Positions 51,937 to 61,476 of a stretch of DNA of 64,000 bases are shown piece by piece. Both the position numbers and the translations under genes were made by a program. How positions within the stretch are numbered: position 1 is the first letter of the stretch; every line of letters starts with the position of its first letter. The notes beneath the pieces were generated by a model, which did not search any database, had not been told where the DNA came from, and was given only the letters and a program-made list of their open reading frames with translations. The DNA comes from Promethearchaeota archaeon (GTDB lineage: Archaea > Asgardarchaeota > Lokiarchaeia > Sigyniarchaeales > SOKP01), in assembly GCA_019057795.1 (NCBI GenBank), contig JAHLWS010000079.1, forward strand, positions 1 to 64,000, in the 5' to 3' direction.

Positions 51937-53001
51937 TTAAAGTTTTGAACCACAAACCTCACAATATACAGATAAACCCTTCATTTTTTTCTTAATAAGC
52001 TCTGGGGGTAATTGTTCCTTGCAGTCAGGACAAGCTTGGGGATATTCGGCGTTTTCAAATTCGGATTTTATAGACGCGCTTTGTTTAGTAGTCGATGAGT
52101 CTATTTTTGGTTCCTCTTTGTCGATTGGGATTTGCTGTGGTTGAGCGTCGATTTTACTTAGTGTTTGAGTTAGATCTGTCGTTTTTCCCTTGCTTAACTT
52201 GAAGAGAGTCATATTTTCTTTTGAAGCTGCAACCAAAAACACATCTTCATTCGGTACAGTAGAGATGTTAGAGTTAGCAAGACAAGAAATTTTAGTATCG
52301 AGCTCATATTCTCCAATAATTTCTTTATCGGAATTAATTAGTTTTATAACCCCGCTATTATACCCCACGATCATAGTAGGTTGGTTGTAAAAATTACAAA
52401 ATGTTAGACAGGTAGGTTGATTATCTAATTGAACAAATAATTTCGAATTCCCTTTATTATCGACATTAACGATCTTCCCGGATTTTAATAGGACAAAGAT
52501 TTTCCCTACATAATCGTCAGATAGGTAACCAATGGTGCAATCTACGATTAATTCCTTGGCTTTAAACTCGAGAAAGCTTTTCCCTTCATTGTCTAATCCA
52601 ACTAATCGTTGATCTTCCAAGCCAACTAAAATCTCACTTCTATTATCCTCCCTTAAATCCCCCGTTTCCATACATATTACAGGAGACTTTAAATTTGTTG
52701 TCCAAATTGGATTTCCTTTTATATCCATTACGTATACTGTTCCATCTAACGAGCCTGATATTAATTCTATGTTTTTCTCTTTACTGACTGAAGCTATGTC
52801 GAAACAAGTTATGTTCGAAGAGAATTCAGTGAGGAATACTTGCTTACCGTATAAATCAAAAGCCTTCATTTCAGCACTAAATGAACATCCTATTACTTCC
52901 GGCTCAGAATCTCCTATTAAATTTGCTATTATGCAAGAATAGACTGCTCTTTTAAAACGGTGGCTCCATATTGGTCGTACATTAATTAATTGCGTTGACA
53001 T
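51937..53001 (-). CDS. Beta-propeller (WD40/PQQ-like) protein with C-terminal zinc ribbon
   Basis: 354 residues. Residues 1-270 contain repeated blades of the pattern ...GDSEPEVIGCSFSAEMKAFD..., SKEKNIELISGSLDGTVYVMD, DNRSEILVGLEDQRLVGLD and PTMIVGYNSGVIKLIN, about seven in all. A low-complexity linker (QPQQIPIDKEEPKID...) leads to a zinc ribbon with CPDCKEQLPPEL and YCEVCGSKL at the end. It is probably a scaffold. It is the last gene of the leftward cluster containing the HAMP and HAMP-TPR-vWA proteins, 165 bases from the HAMP gene. Confidence 0.72.
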   Translation of the reverse strand: MSTQLINVRPIWSHRFKRAVYSCIIANLIGDSEPEVIGCSFSAEMKAFDLYGKQVFLTEFSSNITCFDIASVSKEKNIELISGSLDGTVYVMDIKGNPIWTTNLKSPVICMETGDLREDNRSEILVGLEDQRLVGLDNEGKSFLEFKAKELIVDCTIGYLSDDYVGKIFVLLKSGKIVNVDNKGNSKLFVQLDNQPTCLTFCNFYNQPTMIVGYNSGVIKLINSDKEIIGEYELDTKISCLANSNISTVPNEDVFLVAASKENMTLFKLSKGKTTDLTQTLSKIDAQPQQIPIDKEEPKIDSSTTKQSASIKSEFENAEYPQACPDCKEQLPPELIKKKMKGLSVYCEVCGSKL

Positions 53002-53165
53002 TTGTTATCTCCATATAAGAAAATAAATTTTATTATTCCATAATTCTAGTAGATTTAATCACTTAAATAAATATTAGAGAGTTATATTGGAATTTTACAA
53101 CTCTAATCGAAGTAATAAAGTTGAGTAATTCAAAGGAACAATTGCTTTAATCGCAAGTACAGGCT

Positions 53166-53618
53166 CTATTCTATATCCTCTTTAACTTTTTTCACTAACT
53201 TTTTAAAAGCCTCTGTTAAGTTACCTATTTCTGTATTCTGCACATCCACCTCTTCATCAAAATCTGTGTCAATCTCTTCAAAAGAAACCGTTTTTAGATC
53301 GTGTGTGCATAACTTTAAAGCTATGTTAGTTAACTTATGGATTGGTTTTACTACCGAGTCAGCTAGTTTTAAACCTACAAAAAGAGTTATTACGATAATT
53401 TCCCATAGTGAGACAAATATTATAGCCAGCTGTATCTCTAAGTTCTCAACTATTTTCGCTTGTTCTGCAGGTGTAGCACTAATTATGCTAGTACCGATCA
53501 AATTATTAAATATTGCTGCGGTGATAGCAATACTTCCTAAGGAAATTAAGCACAAAATAATGAAACTCATAAGAATTTGTTGTCTAATTCCAAATTTGCG
53601 TTGTTTTTGTGTAGCCAA
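53166..53618 (-). CDS. Two-TM HAMP protein without output domain
   Basis: 150 residues: helix 1 at about 15-38, a 30-residue external loop, helix 2 at about 62-85 and a HAMP domain ([20 protein letters not shown], then [16 protein letters not shown]), ending right there. No kinase, methyl-accepting or cyclase module follows. The stop is 3 bases from the start of the neighbouring vWA gene's end, so the HAMP-TPR-vWA gene is directly upstream in the same transcript. It may hetero-oligomerise with that protein. Confidence 0.78.
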   Translation of the reverse strand: MATQKQRKFGIRQQILMSFIILCLISLGSIAITAAIFNNLIGTSIISATPAEQAKIVENLEIQLAIIFVSLWEIIVITLFVGLKLADSVVKPIHKLTNIALKLCTHDLKTVSFEEIDTDFDEEVDVQNTEIGNLTEAFKKLVKKVKEDIE

Positions 53619-53620
53619 TT

Positions 53621-55348
53621 TTATCCCTCCTCCGGCATGAAACCTTCTATTTCAGATGACGCCATTATTTCCTTAACTGTTTTAAAAGCAATTTCTATTC
53701 GCTTTTGAACGTTTTTAGCAGAATAAATGGTGATATATTTACCAAATGGGGTGGCACTAACCATTTCTGTCATTTTATTATGATGTTTTTTAAGTTCGGG
53801 ACCAATTCCTATTAAAATAAAATTCAGGGGTGGTTTGATAGTTTTAATTAAACTTGCAATCTTTTTTGGATTATATTTTCTACTTTCGTTGTCTTCTCCA
53901 TCTGTTAAAGTTACGACCCATTTCTGGCGTTCTTGAGTTTCTTGACCATGAATAACTGGTGCCTCTCTCAACATTTCTATCGCACGTGCTATTGAATCGT
54001 ATAAGCGTGTATTAAATGGTAAGGCTTTCAAATTATTAAAAATTTGGGCAATATCAGAAATACCACTTTTTTTCTCAGTCAATTTTAGATGTATTAATGT
54101 GTTCGAATGGAAACCTATAATTGCTATTCGATCTCCAATATTAATAGTTTCATCAAAAACTCCTAAAGCTCCCCTTCGAGCTGCTGACATTTTATCCCAT
54201 TCATGCATGCTCCCAGATTGATCTATTACGAATATTACATCTTTTTTACGAACGAGTACGACATTTATCTTTGAAAGCTCGTTCTCAGCTTTATGATGGA
54301 GTGTTGTATTTCCTTTACTTTCATACAATTTAACCAATGCTTCAAGAATATTTTTCATTAATGGAAAGTTTCTAAGACTTTCAGCAAATTTCAAAGAATC
54401 TTTAAAATGCTCTTCTGCTAATTCCGGATTGTTCTTTAATAAGGTAAGTCTTCCTAGTTGAAACTCATCTTCCGCTAATCCAATATTATATTCCCATTTA
54501 CTGTCTAGCTGAATCGCCTTATCGAGGTACTCTTGAGCTAGATCTAACTCATTCTTAAGCATGTGAAGTATCCCTATATTTCTGTTTCTTGAAGCTATTC
54601 CTTCCTCATCTCCCATTTCCTTATCAATCTCGAGGGCCTTGTTAAAATCATTCATTGCATTTGTCCAGTTTTCTTCTGAAAGGAAAAGAAGACCCCGATT
54701 ATTGTAGCGAGGACCTAAACCCGCCATATCATCGTGTTCTACACCAATCTCAATGGCTTTATCGTAGGATTCCTTAGCTTTAGTAAAATCGCCCCAATTT
54801 CTATATATATTTCCAAGGTTATTCAAACACATTCCTTGTCCATGGTGTTCTTTTGTCGATTTAAATAATTCTAAGGCTGAATTGTAGTTTTTGAAAGCGA
54901 GAGCCATATCTCCTTGATAATAACTTATATTCCCCAAACGCATTACTACTAATAAATTTTGAAAGGATTGGGCGAGAATACCAAGCTCGTTTCCTCTGAT
55001 CTTGCCATCAATAAGAATTTCTTGAGTTAAATCTCCTTCAGTAATATTTTCTATTGAATGGGTTAAATCGATAATAGGTAACGTAATGCTTCTGGCGATT
55101 ATAGTTACCGCGAAAAGCACTATGATAATAATTCCTGCCGCAACAAGAGAGAAAGTTATAATCATCGGCACCTTAAGTACTTCAAGTTGAGTATAACCCA
55201 AACCAACAAATTCGTCAATATTCGTAATTAACATTAACAATAATACTAATGTTAAAATTATAAACGGAATTAAAATACAAACGACCATAGTCTTCATGAT
55301 ACGTTTTTTTAACGACTTGCTTTTAACTAATCTTTGCTCAATCTCCAT
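53621..55348 (-). CDS. TM-HAMP-TPR-vWA fusion protein
   Basis: 575 residues. There are two hydrophobic helices (about 18-42 and 60-90), then HAMP with [20 protein letters not shown] and [13 protein letters not shown] at about 92-135. Six TPR-like repeats follow (about 137-345): [63 protein letters not shown] and others. The end is a von Willebrand A domain with a full [14 protein letters not shown] near 376, the Thr in FNTRLYDS near 450 and [10 protein letters not shown] near 490. This architecture is unfamiliar to me. It is the centre of the leftward cluster. Confidence 0.82.
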   Translation of the reverse strand: MEIEQRLVKSKSLKKRIMKTMVVCILIPFIILTLVLLLMLITNIDEFVGLGYTQLEVLKVPMIITFSLVAAGIIIIVLFAVTIIARSITLPIIDLTHSIENITEGDLTQEILIDGKIRGNELGILAQSFQNLLVVMRLGNISYYQGDMALAFKNYNSALELFKSTKEHHGQGMCLNNLGNIYRNWGDFTKAKESYDKAIEIGVEHDDMAGLGPRYNNRGLLFLSEENWTNAMNDFNKALEIDKEMGDEEGIASRNRNIGILHMLKNELDLAQEYLDKAIQLDSKWEYNIGLAEDEFQLGRLTLLKNNPELAEEHFKDSLKFAESLRNFPLMKNILEALVKLYESKGNTTLHHKAENELSKINVVLVRKKDVIFVIDQSGSMHEWDKMSAARRGALGVFDETINIGDRIAIIGFHSNTLIHLKLTEKKSGISDIAQIFNNLKALPFNTRLYDSIARAIEMLREAPVIHGQETQERQKWVVTLTDGEDNESRKYNPKKIASLIKTIKPPLNFILIGIGPELKKHHNKMTEMVSATPFGKYITIYSAKNVQKRIEIAFKTVKEIMASSEIEGFMPEEG

Positions 55349-55383
55349 TAAAATCGTCTCTTTTTATTTGTGATATTTTAAAA

Positions 55384-56121
55384 TTATGTTCCTTTATCTA
55401 TTCCTTCATAAATTAGAAATATGGATGTAAAAATACCGGCTTTAACAATAGCTAAACCGATCAAGGGAAGACCTGAAACAGCCGCATCAATAATTCCAAA
55501 AAAAGATCCCATTGTTAGCCCTATACCCAAAAAAAATCTCCTCCATTTAACACTTTTGTCATCCAGTTTTAACCCAGTCATAATAACAATAGGTCCTAGA
55601 AATACCATCATAATAACCAACATCACTCCCAGTGTTAACATTGCTGCACCTCTAATTCCTGTTTCAGGTAAACCACCACCCTCAGATGGATTCCAGGAAG
55701 TAGAAACTGAAGGGTTGGAATAGACCAAAAAAGCAAAAATAACACCCAGTATTACAAATATACCCGTAATAGGGATTTTGTACCGACCATCTTTGTATAA
55801 ATCCGAAGAGATATACGCCCAAATAGGTATTCCTAAAGCTGGTCCCCATGCATATGCAAGAACTCCAATATTTGGGTCACCAGCTGGGTACCCTAATGGA
55901 GGAAATCCTAATATCATTAATAAAAAACTTGCTGAGACGCCAAACCACGCTTGAAAAAGTGAGATCAAACCAATTCCGCTTAATATAATATTTTTTTTAA
56001 CTTTTTTGTTTGGTGCTTTTCTTGCATGCTTGAAAATGAGGATAAACCCTAATATATAACCACTAAGAATAATTTCTAGACCAGTAATTCCATTCAATAT
56101 ATCAATATTCGGAAGAGCCAT
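55384..56121 (-). CDS. Seven-TM membrane protein
   Basis: 245 residues with seven hydrophobic helices (about 15-30, 45-70, 88-108, 115-133, 155-180, 192-212, 216-238) and a proline/glycine-rich loop (SEGGGLPETG) before helix 5. No retinal lysine motif or other family signature was found. It is the first gene of the cluster, 35 bases ahead of the vWA gene, and may be the receptor or channel partner. Confidence 0.65.
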   Translation of the reverse strand: MALPNIDILNGITGLEIILSGYILGFILIFKHARKAPNKKVKKNIILSGIGLISLFQAWFGVSASFLLMILGFPPLGYPAGDPNIGVLAYAWGPALGIPIWAYISSDLYKDGRYKIPITGIFVILGVIFAFLVYSNPSVSTSWNPSEGGGLPETGIRGAAMLTLGVMLVIMMVFLGPIVIMTGLKLDDKSVKWRRFFLGIGLTMGSFFGIIDAAVSGLPLIGLAIVKAGIFTSIFLIYEGIDKGT

Positions 56122-56399
56122 TTAATTTAACGCCTTTTATGTATTAAGATTTTAAATATAATTTTAGTATTTAAATCTTCTACCATCTTTGTTAATAAAA
56201 CTATCTCTTTTACCACCAAAAATACCACTTTTTGTTAAATTTGCAGGTAAAATGATCATTCTACCTTAAATAAACCTATTAAATATGCTAGTAATTGTTA
56301 TATAGGTATTTTAATTACTAAAATCTGCAAAAAATGAAATAAGACTATTAAGTGATAGTGACTAGCTTTATTTAATTAATATTACATAGAATAGATAAG

Positions 56400-57332
56400 A
56401 TGGATAAAAATAAAATAGTCCAAGATTTTTACGAAAAATTAGAAGCTAAGGGTTATAAAGGAAAAATTGTCTCTGCCAAACACATTCCAGAGTTGCAAAG
56501 GTCTATCAAGAATTTTCACGAACAAAAGTTATTGGATCCAGAATTCTACGAAGAGTACAAGAGCTATTTCGAATTTCAACCAGAAGCGGAATTCGGCGAG
56601 ATTAAGTCTCTCTTTATTATAACTGTACCACAACCTCAATACAAAGTTATTTTTCATTGGAATAACAAAGAAGTTCCTCTGATCGTTCCCCCTACCTATT
56701 TACACGGTATGGCTATAATAAAAAGAATTAAAGCATTTCTAACGGAAATTTTAAAACCTCCGGGTTATAATGTAGAATTTGCTCGAGTTCCTCAAAAAAC
56801 TCTTGCAGTGCGTGTTGGATTAGCAGAATACGGTAGAAATAACATTACTTATGTGCCCGGTATGGGTAGTTTTCATCGACCTTCTACATTTTATTCGGAC
56901 TTCCCTATTGAGCAAGATGACTGGCAGGAACTACAAATGATGGATTTATGTAAGGAATGCTCCGCTTGCGTTCGAAATTGCCCAACTGGAGCCATCCCTA
57001 CCGATCGGTTCCTCTTACGCGTCGAACGATGTTTGACTTTTCACAATGAACATCCCGCAGACGTTCCTTTTCCGGATTGGATCGATCCATCTTGGCACAA
57101 CTGTTTAGTTGGATGCATACATTGCCAAAAAGTATGTCCTGCAAACAAAAAAGTCATAAATTGGGTAGAACCAGGACCCACATTCAACGAAGAAGAGACA
57201 AAATTGCTCTTGAGCGGAAAGAGCGTAGAACAGCTTCCTGAAGAAACTAGAAAAAAAGTTGAAAAGCACGACTTAGCTAACTATTTAAATGTTTATCCTC
57301 GGAATTTAGGTGCTATTCTTAATCGAGAATAA
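56400..57332 (+). CDS. QueG-like 4Fe-4S double-cluster protein
   Basis: 310 residues. The N-terminal half has the epoxyqueuosine-reductase-like cobalamin-binding fold signatures (KTLAVRVGLAEYGRNNITYV). The C-terminal ferredoxin part has CKECSACVRNCPTGAI near 185 and NCLVGCIHCQKVCPANKKV near 236. True QueG uses an Asp (SDTGP) in the N-domain that I do not see, so this belongs to the wider reductive-dehalogenase/QueG-like group rather than certain queuosine synthesis. It stands alone. Confidence 0.75.
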   Translation: MDKNKIVQDFYEKLEAKGYKGKIVSAKHIPELQRSIKNFHEQKLLDPEFYEEYKSYFEFQPEAEFGEIKSLFIITVPQPQYKVIFHWNNKEVPLIVPPTYLHGMAIIKRIKAFLTEILKPPGYNVEFARVPQKTLAVRVGLAEYGRNNITYVPGMGSFHRPSTFYSDFPIEQDDWQELQMMDLCKECSACVRNCPTGAIPTDRFLLRVERCLTFHNEHPADVPFPDWIDPSWHNCLVGCIHCQKVCPANKKVINWVEPGPTFNEEETKLLLSGKSVEQLPEETRKKVEKHDLANYLNVYPRNLGAILNRE

Positions 57333-57439
57333 TTTAGAGATATATTTTAAAACAAGAATGCCCGATAATAATTTAGATGTAAAATTTTCGAATAAAATAA
57401 GTTTAAATATTATTTTATCATTTATTCTAAAAGAAAACG

Positions 57440-57826
57440 ATGATTACACGCTCGAAAAGAATTACTAAATCGCATAAGTTTTACGTTTTAATAATAATTC
57501 TGGTAATTATTGTAAGTATTGGGAGTATACCTATAGTAATTCTCGCGTTTAGCATTTTTGAAACAATTAAAGGTAGTTCAGGGCTACCCTGTGAGGAGCT
57601 TCCTGATATCGAAACTGTTAGGCAAATTATAGAAGATCATCAGGATTCTATTGAAGAGATTGAAAATACAAGTCCTGGAAATGTGTGGGTTGAAATAAAT
57701 GAGAGATGTGATGGAAAGGGAGAACTTTTCATTTATTACGATACAATTTCTACAAAGAATAAAATAAAAGAAATAATTGGTGGAGATACTTTTTTCGGAG
57801 TACCATATAGAATGTTTAATGTTTAG
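57440..57826 (+). CDS. Single-TM anchored small protein, unknown
   Basis: 128 residues. A basic N-terminus and one long hydrophobic helix (about 14-42) are followed by a polar domain with GLPCEELPDIETVRQIIED, GNVWVEINERCDGKGELFIYY and KIKEIIGGDTFFGVPYRMF. The helix plus IGGDTFFGVPYR recalls small archaeal extracytoplasmic domains, but no family was recognised. Confidence 0.55.
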   Translation: MITRSKRITKSHKFYVLIIILVIIVSIGSIPIVILAFSIFETIKGSSGLPCEELPDIETVRQIIEDHQDSIEEIENTSPGNVWVEINERCDGKGELFIYYDTISTKNKIKEIIGGDTFFGVPYRMFNV

Positions 57827-57902
57827 GCGTAGAATTTCATTATTCTTTTTGAATCTTGAAAATTATTTTCCTAAAACAAATTTTTCCTAGTATTTTAAGC
57901 GT

Positions 57903-58313
57903 TTATGAATTATTTTTAATTTTAAATATTGAAAATGTTCCTATTGCTTTAGCGACTAATTGTTCATCATTTATAATTTCTGATTCCATTGTAGCAATTT
58001 TTTTACCTTTATGGATTACTTTTGTATCGCAAATGAGAGCGCCTGATTTAACGGCTTTAAAGTAGATAATTTTAATTTCTATAGTTGCGCAAAGTTCATT
58101 TTTATCTAAATTGGAATAAAGCGCAGCCCCCATACCAGTATCTGCCATCGAATATAGCACACCACCATGGACGACCTTGTGAGGATTTAACAACTTGTCA
58201 ACAACATCTAAAGTGCATTGAGAGTATCCATTCTCGAATTTTGTAAAACTCAAGCCAAGTAAATCCCCAAATGGGTGGAATCCTTTTAAATTCATAGGAA
58301 AATTTTTCGGCAT
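57903..58313 (-). CDS. PaaI-type hotdog thioesterase
   Basis: 136 residues. VVHGGVLYSMADTGMGAAL near 47-65 is the PaaI/YdiI thioesterase motif, with the Asp/Glu in SMADTG and the HGG turn; TIEIKIIYFKAVKSGAL and VIHKGKKIATMESEI are the following strands. It hydrolyses acyl-CoA (possibly aromatic) thioesters. It is an isolated leftward gene. Confidence 0.88.
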   Translation of the reverse strand: MPKNFPMNLKGFHPFGDLLGLSFTKFENGYSQCTLDVVDKLLNPHKVVHGGVLYSMADTGMGAALYSNLDKNELCATIEIKIIYFKAVKSGALICDTKVIHKGKKIATMESEIINDEQLVAKAIGTFSIFKIKNNS

Positions 58314-58506
58314 ATTAAGGTTTAATAAAATAATGTTTAAGAATGTTCTGTTTAAAGCTGCTTTTTACTTTGGTTTTAACCTTCTCTCCTATTGGTAACA
58401 AACTTTCTAGATTTCAAAATATTTAAATACGATATAGGATAGTACTATATCAAACAATATAATTAAAATTAGTATACAAGATTGAAAGTATATCTAGGTG
58501 AATGTA

Positions 58507-58845
58507 ATGGGAAAAATGTTATCGTTTTGTGGCATAAATTGTGCCGAGTGTCAAGCATATTTAGCAACCCAAAAAAACGACGAAGAAGAAATAAAAAAGA
58601 TTGCAAACGAATGGTCAAGTGATGCGATGAAGTTCACACCCGAGGAAATTTATTGCGACGGGTGCAGTAAGGAGGGACGACATTTTAGCTGGGTTCCAAA
58701 CTGCGATATTAGAATTTGTTGCATAGAGAAAAAATTAAACAATTGCGCTTACTGTGAAGATTATATTTGCGATATTCTGAAAAATAGTCTTGATAAATCT
58801 CCGAGTGCTAAACAAAATATAGAAGAAATTCGACAAAAATTATAA
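58507..58845 (+). CDS. DUF3795 protein
   Basis: 112 residues from the ATG at 58507 (AGGTG 6 nt upstream); a GTG at 58498 is an alternative. SFCGINCAECQAYLAT, then IYCDGCSKEGRHF, then CDIRICCIEKKLNNCAYCED carry the eight or so Cys of DUF3795, presumably binding zinc. It is 22 bases before the PNPOx-like gene and is likely co-transcribed. Confidence 0.85.
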   Translation: MGKMLSFCGINCAECQAYLATQKNDEEEIKKIANEWSSDAMKFTPEEIYCDGCSKEGRHFSWVPNCDIRICCIEKKLNNCAYCEDYICDILKNSLDKSPSAKQNIEEIRQKL

Positions 58846-58867
58846 CTAAAATTTAAAGGACAAAGAA

Positions 58868-59347
58868 GTGAAAGAAGTGATAAAAACAGATTTGGAAGAA
58901 GCTAAAAAATCGGGATTAAAATTAATGGAAGAATCAAAAGCTGCAATTCTAACAACAATTGATCCAGATGGTTTTCCAATAACGCGAGCAATGTTTAATC
59001 TAAGAAATAAGGAGCAATTCCCTGAATTTTCAGAATTTTTTGAAAATCAACAAAACCAATTTACAATCTACATTTCAACTAATACTTCTTCAAGTAAGGT
59101 TGCTCATCTAAGCAAAAATCCTAAGATGTGTGTATATTTCTGCGATGCAGAAGATTTTAAGGGTTTTATGTTAGGAGGTTCAGTAGAAATTGTTGATGAT
59201 ATGGAGTTAAAGAAGACTATCTGGTTAGATTGGTGGACACGATATTATCCAGAAGGAGTAGAAGATCCAGATTATACACTACTTCGATTGGAGCCAAAAA
59301 ACGCAAAGTATTATTATAAATTAAATCAGGTAAATTTTGAGTTATGA
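58868..59347 (+). CDS. Pyridoxamine 5'-phosphate oxidase-fold flavin protein
   Basis: 159 residues, GTG start. AAILTTIDPDGFPITRAMFN and FTIYISTNTSSSKVAHLSKN, then VCVYFCDAEDFKGFMLGGSVEIVDD, are the split-barrel signature of general-stress-protein-26-type PNPOx proteins (FMN or F420 binders). It overlaps the MarR gene as ATGA, so a redox or stress operon with DUF3795 is likely. Confidence 0.85.
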   Translation: MKEVIKTDLEEAKKSGLKLMEESKAAILTTIDPDGFPITRAMFNLRNKEQFPEFSEFFENQQNQFTIYISTNTSSSKVAHLSKNPKMCVYFCDAEDFKGFMLGGSVEIVDDMELKKTIWLDWWTRYYPEGVEDPDYTLLRLEPKNAKYYYKLNQVNFEL

Positions 59348-59811
59348 GTGAGAACATGAAAGATCAGCGTGAGGGTGGATTCCTCATAGCAAAAATACAC
59401 CAAATCACAAATAGAATCTTTAAACAGATGTTAAAAGAATATGGAATTAAAGAGTTAAACCCAGGACAAGGGCGGATATTATTTGCTCTTTGGCAGAATG
59501 ATAATATATCGATACGTGAACTGTCACTAAAAACTCAATTAACTAAATCTACGTTAACAACAATGCTAGATAGGCTTGAAAACGCAGGTTTTCTGAAGCG
59601 AAAGAAAGGTAAAGATAGAAGAATCGTCAAAGTCAAACTTTCTGAAAAGAGTATAAATCTTCAAAAAAAATATGTAGAAGTTTCAAAAAAAATGACTGAA
59701 GTGTTTTACGGAACGCTAACCGAAGAAGAAATAGATGAATTTGAAGATTATTTAAGAAGAATATTAGATAACCTAATAAAAGCTAAAGATTTTCGAAAGG
59801 ATTCAAAATAG
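59344..59811 (+). CDS. MarR-family regulator
   Basis: 155 residues. ELNPGQGRILFALWQNDNIS, then LSLKTQLTKSTLTTMLDRLENAGFL and RIVKVKLSEKSINL make the winged helix-turn-helix with the wing. It is coupled to the PNPOx gene, so it probably represses its own operon in response to a small molecule or oxidant. Confidence 0.9.
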   Translation: MSENMKDQREGGFLIAKIHQITNRIFKQMLKEYGIKELNPGQGRILFALWQNDNISIRELSLKTQLTKSTLTTMLDRLENAGFLKRKKGKDRRIVKVKLSEKSINLQKKYVEVSKKMTEVFYGTLTEEEIDEFEDYLRRILDNLIKAKDFRKDSK

Positions 59812-59820
59812 AAGAATTAT

Positions 59821-59856
59821 ATTTTCTTTTTTTTTCTTTATTATTATTTATTTTTT
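59821..59856 (+). terminator. T-rich terminator after the MarR operon
   Basis: A run of T-rich sequence (TTTTCTTTTTTTTTCTTTA and following) starts about 10 bases after the MarR stop. Confidence 0.45.
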
Positions 59857-60012
59857 ATATTTAGAAGTTAAAAAAGTTATTGAACTACCATAAATTAAGA
59901 AATAATTGATAAATATTGGTCTATACTTTTTTTAAATTAATTAAGGAATTATAGACTTTAATTATCAAATAAGAATTAAAATAATATAAAAATAGAATTT
60001 GTTGAAATCAAA

Positions 60013-60588
60013 ATGAAAGCGTTAATTTTAATTGGAAGTAAAACGGACGACAATGAATCAGCGAAGATTCACGAAATAATGCTGGAAGAGCTTAAAAAGT
60101 TAAATTGGGATGCGACTTCAATAGGTCTTGAAGATAAAAATATTGCGTATTGTACTGGTTGTTTTGGATGTTGGGTTCAAACGCCCGGTGAATGCATAAT
60201 TAAAGATTATGAAGAAATCATTGTAAAGAAGATGGTTCACAGCGATCTTATCATATACCTTACTCCAATAATTTTTGGGGGGTACTCGTCAATTCTAAAG
60301 AAAGCATTAGATCGCCAAATCTCTCGGGTTTTACCTTATTTTACGAAAATTGATGGGGAAGTTCACCACAAAAAGAGGTACGAAAAGGAACAATCGTTAT
60401 TAAGTGTAGGAATTTTAGATAATCCTGATGCTGAAAAAGAGGAAGTTTTTAAAACTTTAGTTGCTCGCAATTCAATTAATATGTGGAGCCCATATCACAA
60501 AGCGATGATATACACAAGAGGTCAAGGTTCGCTAGAGTTTGTTAATAATTTTAATAAAGCATTAAGAGAGGTAGAGGCGATTTTATGA
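60013..60588 (+). CDS. NADPH-dependent FMN reductase-like flavodoxin
   Basis: 191 residues. LILIGSKTDDNESAKIHEI, CTGCFGCWVQTPGECIIKD near 50-68, then DLIIYLTPIIFGGYSSILKK are the signature of iron-sulfur-flavoprotein-like FMN reductases (the CxxCxxC of true Isf is reduced here to CTGCFGC). It overlaps the next gene as ATGA, so the two flavin proteins form one transcript. Confidence 0.82.
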   Translation: MKALILIGSKTDDNESAKIHEIMLEELKKLNWDATSIGLEDKNIAYCTGCFGCWVQTPGECIIKDYEEIIVKKMVHSDLIIYLTPIIFGGYSSILKKALDRQISRVLPYFTKIDGEVHHKKRYEKEQSLLSVGILDNPDAEKEEVFKTLVARNSINMWSPYHKAMIYTRGQGSLEFVNNFNKALREVEAIL

Positions 60589-61262
60589 AAAAATATGAAA
60601 ATGCTTTATTACTTGTTGGTAGTCCTAAGGGCTCATTAAGCAGTTCTGTTTCTCTTGGAAATTCCTTAACCTTAAGTTTAGAAGAATTAGGGTTATCTAT
60701 AGATACGGAATATCTTTATAAACTCGTTAAAAAAGAAGATGGACAGAAAAAATTAATTTCTAAGGTGGAAGATGCTGATCTCATAATTTTAGCGTTCCCT
60801 CTTTATATTGATTGTTTGCCTGCTGGGGTTATTAAAGCGCTAGAACTCATTGCTATTTACAGACAATCAATGAGCAATCCGAAAAAACAAGGATTTGTCG
60901 TGATAATCAACTGTGGTTTTCCAGAAACACAGCATAATAATGTTGCGGTGTCAATCTGTAAAATTTTTGCTCGTGAAGTAGGATATGAGTGGAAAGGTGC
61001 TTTAGCGCTTGGAATGGGTGGAGCATTTGGTGGTAAATCCTTAGAAGAACGCGGAGGAATGGTGAGAAATGTAATAAAAGGATTTGATATTGCAGCGCAA
61101 GCTTTATCCGAAGGAGAAAAGATTCCAGAAGAAGCTATAGAGCTTGTAGGAAAAAAGTTCATGCCCATTACCCTATATACAAAAATGGGAAATCTAGGTT
61201 GGAACATCCAGGCAAAAAAATTCGGAGCTCGCAAAAAAATTCGAGATCAACCTTATTTGTAA
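60585..61262 (+). CDS. Flavodoxin-like NAD(P)H dehydrogenase
   Basis: 225 residues. ALLLVGSPKGSLSSSVSLGN, then DLIILAFPLYIDCLPAGVIK and NCGFPETQHNNVAVSICKIF match a flavodoxin-fold quinone-reductase-like family. The C-terminus (LGWNIQAKKFGARKKIRDQ) is reproduced as a frameshifted scrap at 62868. It is the downstream partner of the FMN reductase. Confidence 0.8.
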   Translation: MKKYENALLLVGSPKGSLSSSVSLGNSLTLSLEELGLSIDTEYLYKLVKKEDGQKKLISKVEDADLIILAFPLYIDCLPAGVIKALELIAIYRQSMSNPKKQGFVVIINCGFPETQHNNVAVSICKIFAREVGYEWKGALALGMGGAFGGKSLEERGGMVRNVIKGFDIAAQALSEGEKIPEEAIELVGKKFMPITLYTKMGNLGWNIQAKKFGARKKIRDQPYL

Positions 61263-61476
61263 TTCTTTTTATTTAAAATTTTTAAATTTAGTTTTTCGGG
61301 AGAACCATGATGTGGTTATTCATTATTCCCTTTTTTGTGGCTCTTATTATGAACTAATTCAAAGTTATTCTTTATAAAAAAATCAATTTCTAAACGTTTA
61401 ATTGTTTAAATGTTTTATTTTGGAGTAATATTGGATAAAAAAGTATATAATTAAAATATAAGAGTGATGATTAAAG

